Source: an uncultured Cytophagales bacterium (GTDB taxonomy: Bacteria; Bacteroidota; Bacteroidia; Cytophagales; Amoebophilaceae). From it: a DNA stretch of 35,009 nt. Position 1 is the stretch's first letter; every line of letters begins with the position of its first letter. Position numbers and translations under genes: made by a program. The stretch covers positions 1-35,009 of the forward strand of contig CAMEYY010000004.1 in assembly GCA_945947725.1 (NCBI GenBank), written 5' to 3'. Shown here one piece after another: positions 27,260-35,009 of the stretch. Under the pieces are notes generated by a model, which did no database searches, was not told where the DNA came from, and was given only the letters and a program-made list of their open reading frames with translations.

Positions 27260-28093
27260 CTATTTCTTTTTTAAAACAGCCCAGATCATCAAGATAGAAA
27301 AAACGATAATGAAAGGAACACTAAGTAGTTGTCCTAAATTGATTCCTATTGAATTGAGAATTTGTTCATCGAAGTCATTTTGAGACTCTTTAACGAATTC
27401 AACGAAAAACCTAAGGATAAAGATCATCGCGACATAAAACCCCGTTATAAAACCTATTTTTTGTTTATAAATACCTTTTCTTAGGAGATTAGTGATGAGA
27501 TAGTAACAGATAATGCCGATAAAAAGGTATCCACATGCTTCGTATAGTTGTGCAGGATGGCGAGGAATATTGTCATTGTATCTATGATTAAAAATCACAC
27601 CTAATGAGCTCGTTGTTGCTTTTCCAACAATCTCAGAGTTGAAAAAATTACCAAAACGGATCATAGCACCTCCTAGGCAGACAGCGACACCTATCAGATC
27701 TAAAGATTCCAACCATTTCTTTGTGAATTTTTTACAAAACAAAAAAGTAGACACAAGAATCCCTATTGCCCCTCCATGACTCGCCATTCCAGAAAAACCT
27801 TGAAACACTATACCAGAAGAGGTTATTCTTATAGGTAGAAAAATTTCTAATAAATGAGTGCTATAATAGTCGAAATCGTAAAAAAGACAGTGTCCAAGTC
27901 TTGCTCCTAAGGCTGTACCTAGAATCATATAGTTAAAAAATGAATCAAATTCTTCTGTGGTCCAACCGATTTTTTTAGCAGTCTTAGTGGTTATACTGTA
28001 GCCACATACAAAAGCCAACAACCAACATAGGCTATAATACTTTATAGGCACACCAAATATGTAAAAAATAACTGGGTCTACATTCCAAATCAT
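27260..28093 (-). CDS. lgt: Phosphatidylglycerol-prolipoprotein diacylglyceryl transferase
   Basis: MIWNVDPVIFYIFGVPIKYYSLCWLLAFVCGY; GARLGHCLFYD; GMASHGGAIGI; MIRFGNFFNSEIVGKAT; HPAQLYEACGY. Confidence 0.95.
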   Translation of the reverse strand: MIWNVDPVIFYIFGVPIKYYSLCWLLAFVCGYSITTKTAKKIGWTTEEFDSFFNYMILGTALGARLGHCLFYDFDYYSTHLLEIFLPIRITSSGIVFQGFSGMASHGGAIGILVSTFLFCKKFTKKWLESLDLIGVAVCLGGAMIRFGNFFNSEIVGKATTSSLGVIFNHRYNDNIPRHPAQLYEACGYLFIGIICYYLITNLLRKGIYKQKIGFITGFYVAMIFILRFFVEFVKESQNDFDEQILNSIGINLGQLLSVPFIIVFSILMIWAVLKKK

Positions 28094-28320
28094 ATATTTT
28101 ACTTTTTTATACGGTTAATTTGCGAATTTTACCACTTTCCCCCAACATAAAAGCCTAAAATTATTAAAATCCTCGTTTAAATTTGTAGACACATAGAGAC
28201 AAAGATTTAAATAATGATTGTGTCTATATTAAAATTTCAATATACCTACATTTTTTTTTCAGAAAAACAACAACACTTTTGTTTTCTATGTGCTTAAAAT
28301 TATCTATATATCTCTTATAC

Positions 28321-28393
28321 GGGTTTGTAGCTTAGTTGGTAGAGCACTTGACTTTTAATCAAGGGGTCCTGAGTTCGAATCTCAGCAAACCCA
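28321..28393 (+). tRNA. tRNA-Lys(TTT)
   Basis: GGGTTTG/CAAACCC acceptor; D-arm AGCTTAGTTGGTAGAGC; anticodon stem-loop CTTGA-CTTTTAA-TCAAG; T-arm CTGAGTTCGAATCTCAG. No encoded CCA. Confidence 0.96.
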
Positions 28394-28559
28394 CGCTTCT
28401 TTTCTTTTTCATCTTACCTTTATGAAAGCTTCATTTGAGGTTTTCATTGTCTTTTTATTTGTCTATTCTATTTTTTCTTCTTTTGTGCGTCGTTTATTTA
28501 TATTTCAAATCCCTCAAAATACAGGAGATTTATACTTTACAATAGAATTTAAGAAGATC

Positions 28560-29492
28560 TTACTTTTGGAATTTATTATGAATAAAATTTTCAATATCAC
28601 TGTTGTTAAAATTACAAACAGGTTTATCAACTAAAGAGATTAAAAAATTCTTTAATAATTTAGGATTTTTAAGAATATTTTGACAAATAACATCAAGAGA
28701 ACTTTGAAATTCATCATTTTCTGAATCTAAAGCTCGTAAACTCTGGATAAAATTTGAAAATTTGTTTTTTATCACTTCAAAATCTTGCTCATCCTCAAGA
28801 ACTTGACATTTATCAAATAAACGTTCTAAACTCTCAACAGAAAAGGTATTTTCATAATTTAAAACGATAAAATTCAAATATTGACAATAATCTATATTCT
28901 TTTTCAAACAAAAAATCTCCTTGATAAACTTATTTAAACGTTGTCGAGATTTTTGAGACAATAAAGCCCTAGATACAATGGTTTTATCAACAATATTACG
29001 AAATTTAAAATTATAATTTTCCTCCTTATTTGTTGCCAAAAATTCATCACACAATGCCTTAACAAAAAACAATGTTCGTGGAGATTCAACGGTTTTTAAA
29101 TTATTAATTTTTCCAAAATCAATAAAACAATCAACAATTTCAAAGGAATGATCATATTTTTGGAACTCTTTCCAAGTTAGGTATTGAATTTTTTTACAAC
29201 ATACATATTGATCCATAAAATCCTCTAAAACGAAATTTGATTGTCCTTGAAAAATAGACAAAATAAATTCTTTTGTTATCTTCAAAACATCCATATTATC
29301 GCTTAAAAGCTGTTGAATGGAATCTGTTGAAAATTGAAAAAGGTTTACAGTATCTTCATCTGAATTCTCTCTCTCACTTTCTTCATTAAAAATAGATTGA
29401 TCTCCTTCACTTTTATCAATGTCTTCAAAACAAAAAACCTTACCAGGAAGAAAAAATAAAGAAATAAGACTGATTAAAAACTTTTTTTTCAT
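28560..29492 (-). CDS. Orphan secreted protein of unknown function (signal peptide)
   Basis: N-terminus MKKKFLISLISLFFLPGKVFCFE resembles a signal peptide. The remainder is acidic/Lys-rich and probably helical; no recognisable family. Confidence 0.7.
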   Translation of the reverse strand: MKKKFLISLISLFFLPGKVFCFEDIDKSEGDQSIFNEESERENSDEDTVNLFQFSTDSIQQLLSDNMDVLKITKEFILSIFQGQSNFVLEDFMDQYVCCKKIQYLTWKEFQKYDHSFEIVDCFIDFGKINNLKTVESPRTLFFVKALCDEFLATNKEENYNFKFRNIVDKTIVSRALLSQKSRQRLNKFIKEIFCLKKNIDYCQYLNFIVLNYENTFSVESLERLFDKCQVLEDEQDFEVIKNKFSNFIQSLRALDSENDEFQSSLDVICQNILKNPKLLKNFLISLVDKPVCNFNNSDIENFIHNKFQK

Positions 29493-29567
29493 TAACTACG
29501 AACTAAGAATAATTTACAATATTATTTGTGCCGATAAAATTTAAAAAACGACAACAACTAGAAAATA

Positions 29568-30899
29568 TTATTTTTTTACCTTGAAAAGAACTTTTTTATA
29601 ACAGTTTTCCAAAAAAGTCTTAAGATCTTTACCACCAACGGAAAAGTCTTTAAATTTAACTTCATTTTCAGAATTCAAAGATAAATTACCTTCAGAATCA
29701 AAATAGAAAACAGAACAAAGTCCCCCAGCTACCCCATCTTTAGGAATATTTTTTTTGAAAACGTTACAATCATGAATGTAGGCTATCAACTTATTCAAAA
29801 TAACAGAAGTAGAATCGACGTCCATAATAAAGACAATTCCGTTCCATTTTTCAATCTTTTTAATGCCACACTGTTCGTTTGTTAAAAATATTTCAGCAAA
29901 ATTAGATTTTAGTTTTAAACCTTTTTCATCATGCCATTCAATATTAAAATTTAAAACATCTTGTATTTTTTTTAAAACAGAAAAATTCCCAGGAGCTAGC
30001 CTAGATAAATTCACATTTCGAATTAACATCGCAATATCATCAGGAGTTAATTTTTCAAAGTTTTCAAATTTAGCAAACTCATCCTCAATAATTTCATAAT
30101 CCATTTTTTCTAAAGAATCCTTCAAGACTTGAGGGAAATTATCAATTTTACGAGAAATCATTTCGATAAAACATTTCCTACCATCAACCCAGCTCTCACT
30201 AATTTTCTTTTCTAAAGACTTTTTTTGATTTTTAAATATTGAAACTAGCTGTTCAAAATCAATATCCTTACTTTCTTCAAAATTTCCCAGTTCACAAAAA
30301 TGTCTAAACCCCTCAATGCAATCTTTTATTCGATCAAACAAAAGTTTTTTGTCCTCATCAGCTACATATTCAAAACGTATTGCAGAAATTTTACAATCAA
30401 TATCCTTAATAAAAACCTCCTCTTGTTCTTTGAAAGTTTTTAAAAAATTTCTTACGTCGTCTGGAACATCCAAAGAAACTTTACCTGCAAATTGAACGTA
30501 TTTAGATAATTTATCAGAAAAGATAGAAGCATTTTTCTCCCAATTATTATCAAAATTATTTCCTATTTCTTCAAGAGTTATACGTAAAGGTTCGCCACCA
30601 AAAAATTTTGCATTAGGTCTTTCAGAAATTTCCTTATATCGTGTTTCGATATCATTGGTATACTTACTATTTTGATCAGGAATAATAATTTTATCCACTT
30701 TCCAAATTTCCAGTTTTAGAAGTAGATCTTTATTTGTGTCGATCCATTTTGTTACTTGATCGGAACACTCTTTTTTTAACAATTCTAAATATTCAACAGA
30801 ACATTTCTCATTTCTATTAAATTGTCCCTGCACATGGTCTTTACCACATCCTGCTAAAACAAAAGTTGCAACGCATAAAGCGGTACCTTTTTTTATCAT
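29568..30899 (-). CDS. Orphan lipoprotein of unknown function
   Basis: N-terminus MIKKGTALCVATFVLAGCGKD with lipobox LAGC; 443 aa charged helical protein; no recognisable family. Confidence 0.72.
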   Translation of the reverse strand: MIKKGTALCVATFVLAGCGKDHVQGQFNRNEKCSVEYLELLKKECSDQVTKWIDTNKDLLLKLEIWKVDKIIIPDQNSKYTNDIETRYKEISERPNAKFFGGEPLRITLEEIGNNFDNNWEKNASIFSDKLSKYVQFAGKVSLDVPDDVRNFLKTFKEQEEVFIKDIDCKISAIRFEYVADEDKKLLFDRIKDCIEGFRHFCELGNFEESKDIDFEQLVSIFKNQKKSLEKKISESWVDGRKCFIEMISRKIDNFPQVLKDSLEKMDYEIIEDEFAKFENFEKLTPDDIAMLIRNVNLSRLAPGNFSVLKKIQDVLNFNIEWHDEKGLKLKSNFAEIFLTNEQCGIKKIEKWNGIVFIMDVDSTSVILNKLIAYIHDCNVFKKNIPKDGVAGGLCSVFYFDSEGNLSLNSENEVKFKDFSVGGKDLKTFLENCYKKVLFKVKK

Positions 30900-30959
30900 T
30901 ATTTTCGGTTGAACTTAAAAGAAATATAAATGAAGGAGTTGAGATTAGTGGGATAAAAA

Positions 30960-32702
30960 TTAAAATTCCATTTTTAATGGACAGTAGGCGTAAATTTGTG
31001 CTTTTTTTTCAGATTCTTCTAAAACAGATAAATCCTTTTCAAGTTCATCAACAAGCACATTACTACCTAAAAGACATTTTAATATCATTTTTTTTATAGA
31101 AATAGAACTATAAAACTCTTTTGTTAAAAGGTAATCTAAGAAAGATCTTTTCACGGTAAAACACACTTCGTAATTGTCAATTCCAGCTTTCTGAGCTACT
31201 TTTTCCACCGCTACATTCATCAAACCTACCTCATCCACTAAACCAAGATTCTTCGCTACATTACCCAACCACACACGGCCTCGAGCAATCTTATCTACCT
31301 CATCACGTGTTTTATGTCGTCCTTCTGCAACAAGACCTATAAAGTTTTCATAACCTCTATTAATCCAATTCTGTAATATTTTCCTTTCCTCACTAGTCAT
31401 ATCCTTAATTGGTGATCCTAAATCAGCATATGGTTGTGTTTTTTCTGTTTCATATACAATACCTAACTTGTCAGTTAGCTTTTTAAAATTCGGGAAGCCA
31501 CCAAAAATACCAATAGATCCTGTTAAACAACAAGGAGAAGAAACTATCGTATCAGCAGCAACAGAAATGTAATATCCACCAGACGCAGCATGATCAGAGA
31601 AGTAAACAACTAAAGGCATTTCTTTAGAAAATTCACTTATTTCATGATGAATAAGGTCAGATTCAAACGCACATCCACCAGGAGAATCTATCTTCAAAAC
31701 AACACCTTTAACGTTTTTATCTTTTTTTATGCTTTTGAAAATTCTAAGAACATCTTTACAGTTCAATTTTTTATTATGCCCTATTTCACCTTCCAATGTT
31801 ATAACAACAATCTTATTCCCTTTTTTTAAGGTTGTCTCAAAATGTTTTTTCCAATAATTTTTCCAGTTGATAAGAGTATATTTTTTTTCATCAGAAGATA
31901 ATTTTTGAACATAATCTTTTGCATTAAAAAAATCAACTTGTGAAATGAATTTATTGTTTTTTAAAGTATTTACATCATGAAAAGATATCGTCTTCAGATT
32001 TTCTGCGACTACATCTATAGGAATATTTCTATTTTCCGCTAAAGTCTGAGTATAAAAATTATTTGTTCCTTCTAATAATTCCCTCAACTGTTGGCGATTT
32101 TCTGGACTCATTTTATTAGAAATAAAAGGTTCCATCGCAGATTTAAACTCTCCTACTCTTACCACCTCATATTTTACTCCTATCTTATCAAAAAAGTCTT
32201 TCAAATAAGTTTGAATAGAACAAAATCCAGAGAAATTAAAAGATCCTTGACGAGGTAAAATGATTTCATCAGCTACGGAAGAAAGTAAATATGTTTTTGT
32301 AGTATAGTGATTAGCATAACAAGTTATAAACTTACCCTTTGCTTTGATTTTTTTCAAACAATCAAGAAGATCTAAAATATTGGAAAAACCGCCCTGAAAG
32401 TCGTCAAATTTGATACATACACCTGAAATACTATCATCTTCTGCGGCTTTATTTAAGGTTTTATAAACTTTTCCAAAAACGATCTCTTTTTTATTTTTAT
32501 CAAATGAAAAATTCTCATTATCAACTAAATCACCTTTTAGTTTTAAATACAGTACACCATTTTCCTTGGGCATAGGAGGAATTTTTTTCTCACCAACTTT
32601 CCACAACAAGGAAAAAATTATAAGAAAAGAAATCAATGAACATAGTAATCGCACAAAACTACCAAGTAAAGTTTTTATAAACTTTTTTAACAAACGAAAC
32701 AT
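30960..32702 (-). CDS. sppA: Signal peptide peptidase SppA (protease IV type)
   Basis: N-terminal TM; catalytic Lys region GEFKSAMEPFISNKMSPENRQQL; VVLKIDSPGGCAFESDLIHHEI; catalytic Ser region YFSDHAASGGYYISVAADTIVSSPCCLTGSIGI. Confidence 0.94.
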   Translation of the reverse strand: MFRLLKKFIKTLLGSFVRLLCSLISFLIIFSLLWKVGEKKIPPMPKENGVLYLKLKGDLVDNENFSFDKNKKEIVFGKVYKTLNKAAEDDSISGVCIKFDDFQGGFSNILDLLDCLKKIKAKGKFITCYANHYTTKTYLLSSVADEIILPRQGSFNFSGFCSIQTYLKDFFDKIGVKYEVVRVGEFKSAMEPFISNKMSPENRQQLRELLEGTNNFYTQTLAENRNIPIDVVAENLKTISFHDVNTLKNNKFISQVDFFNAKDYVQKLSSDEKKYTLINWKNYWKKHFETTLKKGNKIVVITLEGEIGHNKKLNCKDVLRIFKSIKKDKNVKGVVLKIDSPGGCAFESDLIHHEISEFSKEMPLVVYFSDHAASGGYYISVAADTIVSSPCCLTGSIGIFGGFPNFKKLTDKLGIVYETEKTQPYADLGSPIKDMTSEERKILQNWINRGYENFIGLVAEGRHKTRDEVDKIARGRVWLGNVAKNLGLVDEVGLMNVAVEKVAQKAGIDNYEVCFTVKRSFLDYLLTKEFYSSISIKKMILKCLLGSNVLVDELEKDLSVLEESEKKAQIYAYCPLKMEF

Positions 32703-32749
32703 ATTTCACCCTATGCAAACATAGAGAAAATATAATACAATAAGGTCTT

Positions 32750-33373
32750 TTAGGCGAGTTCGGAATTTTGATTTTGAGAATTATTTTTGAGATTTGCTTT
32801 AGTATCTATAACTCCTCCAGAAACAACAAATTTCATCATCATAGTACCACTCGAACAGTTTATAGGTTCAACATTTTTTCTTGGAATAACAAATAACTCT
32901 CCAGCGAAGCTGTAACATGTTGGAACATAAACAGCAACCATATCATCTAGCCCGAGATTATGTAAATCATCATTGGTAATAAAACCTATTTTCTTAGTGC
33001 TGTTAGCGTCGTTGTAGATGATGAGCACAGGTCTGTCAAATTTCATCTTTTTATCCAAAATACCAGAAATAAACTCTTTGATAGAAGAATATAAAATACT
33101 TATTCCTGGCATTTTCAAGATAGCACTTTCGATAGTAGAGAAAATTGATTTAACAAAGAAACTACCACCGATATATCCGAAAAAGATCACCACACAAATA
33201 GAAATCAAAACACCAAGCCCCGGAATATTGATATCAATAAAATTATCAACCCAACCTATTGCCGTCGTCAAAATATACCAGGTCAAAGCAAAAGGTACTA
33301 TCGTTAAAACTCCACGAACAAAATAGGAAAACAAATTATTAATAAAACCTTCGTCAATTTCTGGATACTTCAT
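32750..33373 (-). CDS. DUF502 family membrane protein
   Basis: FVRGVLTIVPFALTWYILTTAIGWVDNF...PGLGVLISICVVIFFGYIGGSFF...PGISILYSSIKEFISGI. Start corrected from 33424 to the ATG at 33373 because the longer form runs into tRNA-Phe. Confidence 0.88.
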   Translation of the reverse strand: MKYPEIDEGFINNLFSYFVRGVLTIVPFALTWYILTTAIGWVDNFIDINIPGLGVLISICVVIFFGYIGGSFFVKSIFSTIESAILKMPGISILYSSIKEFISGILDKKMKFDRPVLIIYNDANSTKKIGFITNDDLHNLGLDDMVAVYVPTCYSFAGELFVIPRKNVEPINCSSGTMMMKFVVSGGVIDTKANLKNNSQNQNSELA

Positions 33374-33394
33374 CACGAACGTGAAAAGAAAGAG

Positions 33395-33467
33395 TGGTTT
33401 CGATTGGACTTGAACCAACGACACACGGATTTTCAGTCCGATGCTCTACCAACTGAGCTACGAAACC
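33395..33467 (-). tRNA. tRNA-Phe(GAA)
   Basis: Minus strand GGTTTCGTAGCTCAGTTGGTAGAGCATCGGACTGAAAATCCGTGTGTCGTTGGTTCAAGTCCAATCGAAACCA. Acceptor GGTTTCG/CGAAACC; anticodon loop CTGAAAA. Confidence 0.97.
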
Positions 33468-33536
33468 AAGTCAAAAACTATAAGACCATTATAACATCAA
33501 AATTTTATTTATACCCAAATTTATAAATTGTTTTTT

Positions 33537-34838
33537 TTAACAAAAGAAATAAACTAAAAGATGAGATACTATCAAACCAACAATAATGGCTACCATTCCT
33601 GGACGAATAAAACTATGATTTATCACATATTTACCTACATGTGTCGAACCAGTTTTATCAACTTCTAAAGCCACTTGTATCGTTGGAAAACTTGGTAAAA
33701 TAAAAACACTATCTATCACAGGAGTAAGAGCTAACAAACTTAATGGCGATATCCCTAACATCAATCCCAATGGAAAAAATGTCAAGATTGCAGCAGTATG
33801 ACTTGTTATAAAAATGGAAAGAATAAAAACAAAAATTCCGAAGATCCATACCTGTTCAGCTCCAACAGACGAGACAAAAGATATTATCATTGCCTTATTA
33901 CATGCGAAAAACGTTGAAGATAGCCAAGAAATACCAAATACCGACGAAATGACACTACCTCCCACCCTAAATGTCTGTTCCTCAAAAATCTTTGAAGGTT
34001 TTACTCCACAAAAGAAAATGATTATCGCCGACAACGAGAATGTCAAAATCACCATCATCGACGTAATATCCATAGGCGTTTTAACTCCATTTACAATAGA
34101 TGTCGGCCTTAAATTTTCAAAAATTCCTAAAATCGCGATGATTATAACAGTCAAAAGAAAGAAAAGCACAGCTATCTTTGTTTTTTTATTAAAAGACTCT
34201 TTTAAAAGATTATCATCTAAACTCTTTTCATCTACAGGGAAATCTTCTGGCTTTAAATCCTCTCCCATGTTATATACTGAAAAAGCTGCTCCAATTACTC
34301 CACATACCGTCGTAATTGTTAAAACAAAAAAAATCGTTTTTATATCGACACCTAGAGGAGTTAATATACTTATCAATGCTAAAGATGGAGCAGAAATAGG
34401 ACTGCACAACACTGCCTGATTTGCTGCAATAACACTTGTGGTAAGAGGTCGTTCGGGTCTAACTCCTGATTTTTTTGCAACTTCATAAATCATAGGTAAA
34501 AGTGCCGCAACGATATAACCAGATCCACAAAGAAAAACAAAAATAAAAGAAACCAAAGGAGCAATGAATGTTATCATTTTAGGATATTTTGCAACAACTT
34601 TCCCCGAAAGATAAGTCAAATACTTAAATCCTCCACATGCACCCAATGCACTCGAAGTAACAAATATGGAAAAAATTAAAATAGCAATCTTTAAAGGGGC
34701 TTCTGTTGGAACAACTCCAAAGCAAAAAATATAAATAGCTAATCCCAAAATCGAAATAATACCCAAACTCCCACTTTTTTTTACCCCGACGATAATAACT
34801 CCAATGAAAATAGCAAGTTCTGCTAAAAAAGTTCCCAT
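33537..34838 (-). CDS. Dcu-type anaerobic C4-dicarboxylate transporter family protein
   Basis: Multi-pass protein with MITFIAPLVSFIFVFLCGSGYIVAALLPMIYEVAKKSGVRPERPLTTSVIAANQAVLCSPISAPSLALISIL, a DcuA/DcuB-like signature. DcuA and DcuB cannot be separated by eye. Confidence 0.82.
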   Translation of the reverse strand: MGTFLAELAIFIGVIIVGVKKSGSLGIISILGLAIYIFCFGVVPTEAPLKIAILIFSIFVTSSALGACGGFKYLTYLSGKVVAKYPKMITFIAPLVSFIFVFLCGSGYIVAALLPMIYEVAKKSGVRPERPLTTSVIAANQAVLCSPISAPSLALISILTPLGVDIKTIFFVLTITTVCGVIGAAFSVYNMGEDLKPEDFPVDEKSLDDNLLKESFNKKTKIAVLFFLLTVIIIAILGIFENLRPTSIVNGVKTPMDITSMMVILTFSLSAIIIFFCGVKPSKIFEEQTFRVGGSVISSVFGISWLSSTFFACNKAMIISFVSSVGAEQVWIFGIFVFILSIFITSHTAAILTFFPLGLMLGISPLSLLALTPVIDSVFILPSFPTIQVALEVDKTGSTHVGKYVINHSFIRPGMVAIIVGLIVSHLLVYFFC

Positions 34839-34912
34839 CTTACAATTGATAAATTAGGATATATAATTATAATTTCTTTTTCTTCACTTTTTGTTTGAAA
34901 ATTGTTCTTATT

Positions 34913-35009
34913 ATGGATGAAGCTGATAGAAATGGGCATTGGAAAGATTTATTTCTTAATGACTACAATACACACATAACTCAACCTCAAGACACGCAAG
35001 CTGCTGACA
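34913..35009 (+). CDS. 5' end of an ORF truncated by the window edge, unknown function
   Basis: ATG at 34913 followed by 32 open codons: MDEADRNGHWKDLFLNDYNTHITQPQDTQAAD. Confidence 0.35.
   Translation, partial: MDEADRNGHWKDLFLNDYNTHITQPQDTQAAD

Noticed and set aside
28422-28634. 70-aa hydrophobic plus ORF after tRNA-Lys
   Set aside because: Overlaps the 3' end of the orphan secreted protein gene and is AT-driven; no supporting signal.
33814-34419. 201-aa plus-strand ORF
   Set aside because: Lies entirely antisense to the well-supported Dcu-type transporter; the composition looks like a shadow of a hydrophobic membrane gene.
1-35009. Mobile elements, prophage, toxin-antitoxin or anti-phage islands
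   Set aside because: No transposase, integrase, phage structural, restriction or CRISPR-associated protein was recognisable in any frame provided; gene content is overwhelmingly housekeeping.
1-35009. Alphaproteobacterial (Rickettsiales/Holosporales) origin suggested by tlc genes
   Set aside because: tlc genes also occur in intracellular Bacteroidota. LolA, HIT, YbeY, Lgt, ComM and GldG-like sequences, the FeoAB fusion, and the TTTG-N19-TAnnTTTG promoters fit Bacteroidota better. A 16S or marker-gene phylogeny would decide.

Overview
The window looks like a stretch of mostly housekeeping chromosome from an AT-rich, probably obligately intracellular Bacteroidota bacterium. This placement is an inference from protein style (LolA, HIT, YbeY, ComM, Lgt, GreA, SppA, GldG-like), a fused FeoA-FeoB, little sign of Shine-Dalgarno sites, and TTTG-N19-TAnnTTTG promoters. 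It rests on recognition, not a database search. In order, the window contains: the 3' part of an S/T/N-rich low-complexity protein missed by the ORF track, lolA-like, feoAB, rplK-rplA-rplJ-rplL, topA, murE, rimM, a UvrD/PcrA helicase, a GldG-like protein, an M42 peptidase, greA, HIT, tRNA-Leu(GAG), ybeY, comM (minus), a 0.56 kb probably decayed interval, ligA (minus), two tandem ATP/ADP translocase (tlc) genes, a divergent prs, an outer-membrane beta-barrel protein, rpsT, lgt, tRNA-Lys(TTT), two orphan secreted/lipoprotein genes, sppA, a DUF502 protein, tRNA-Phe(GAA), a Dcu-type dicarboxylate transporter, and the start of another ORF. The strongest observation is the tlc tandem duplication. 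The repeated unit carries its own Bacteroidota-type promoter and appears to carry a frameshifted remnant of the prs 3' end, and the two promoters have since diverged. I found no CRISPR array, transposon, prophage or clearly new multi-gene system. The best candidates for undescribed biology are the orphan secreted proteins and the S/T/N-rich protein.
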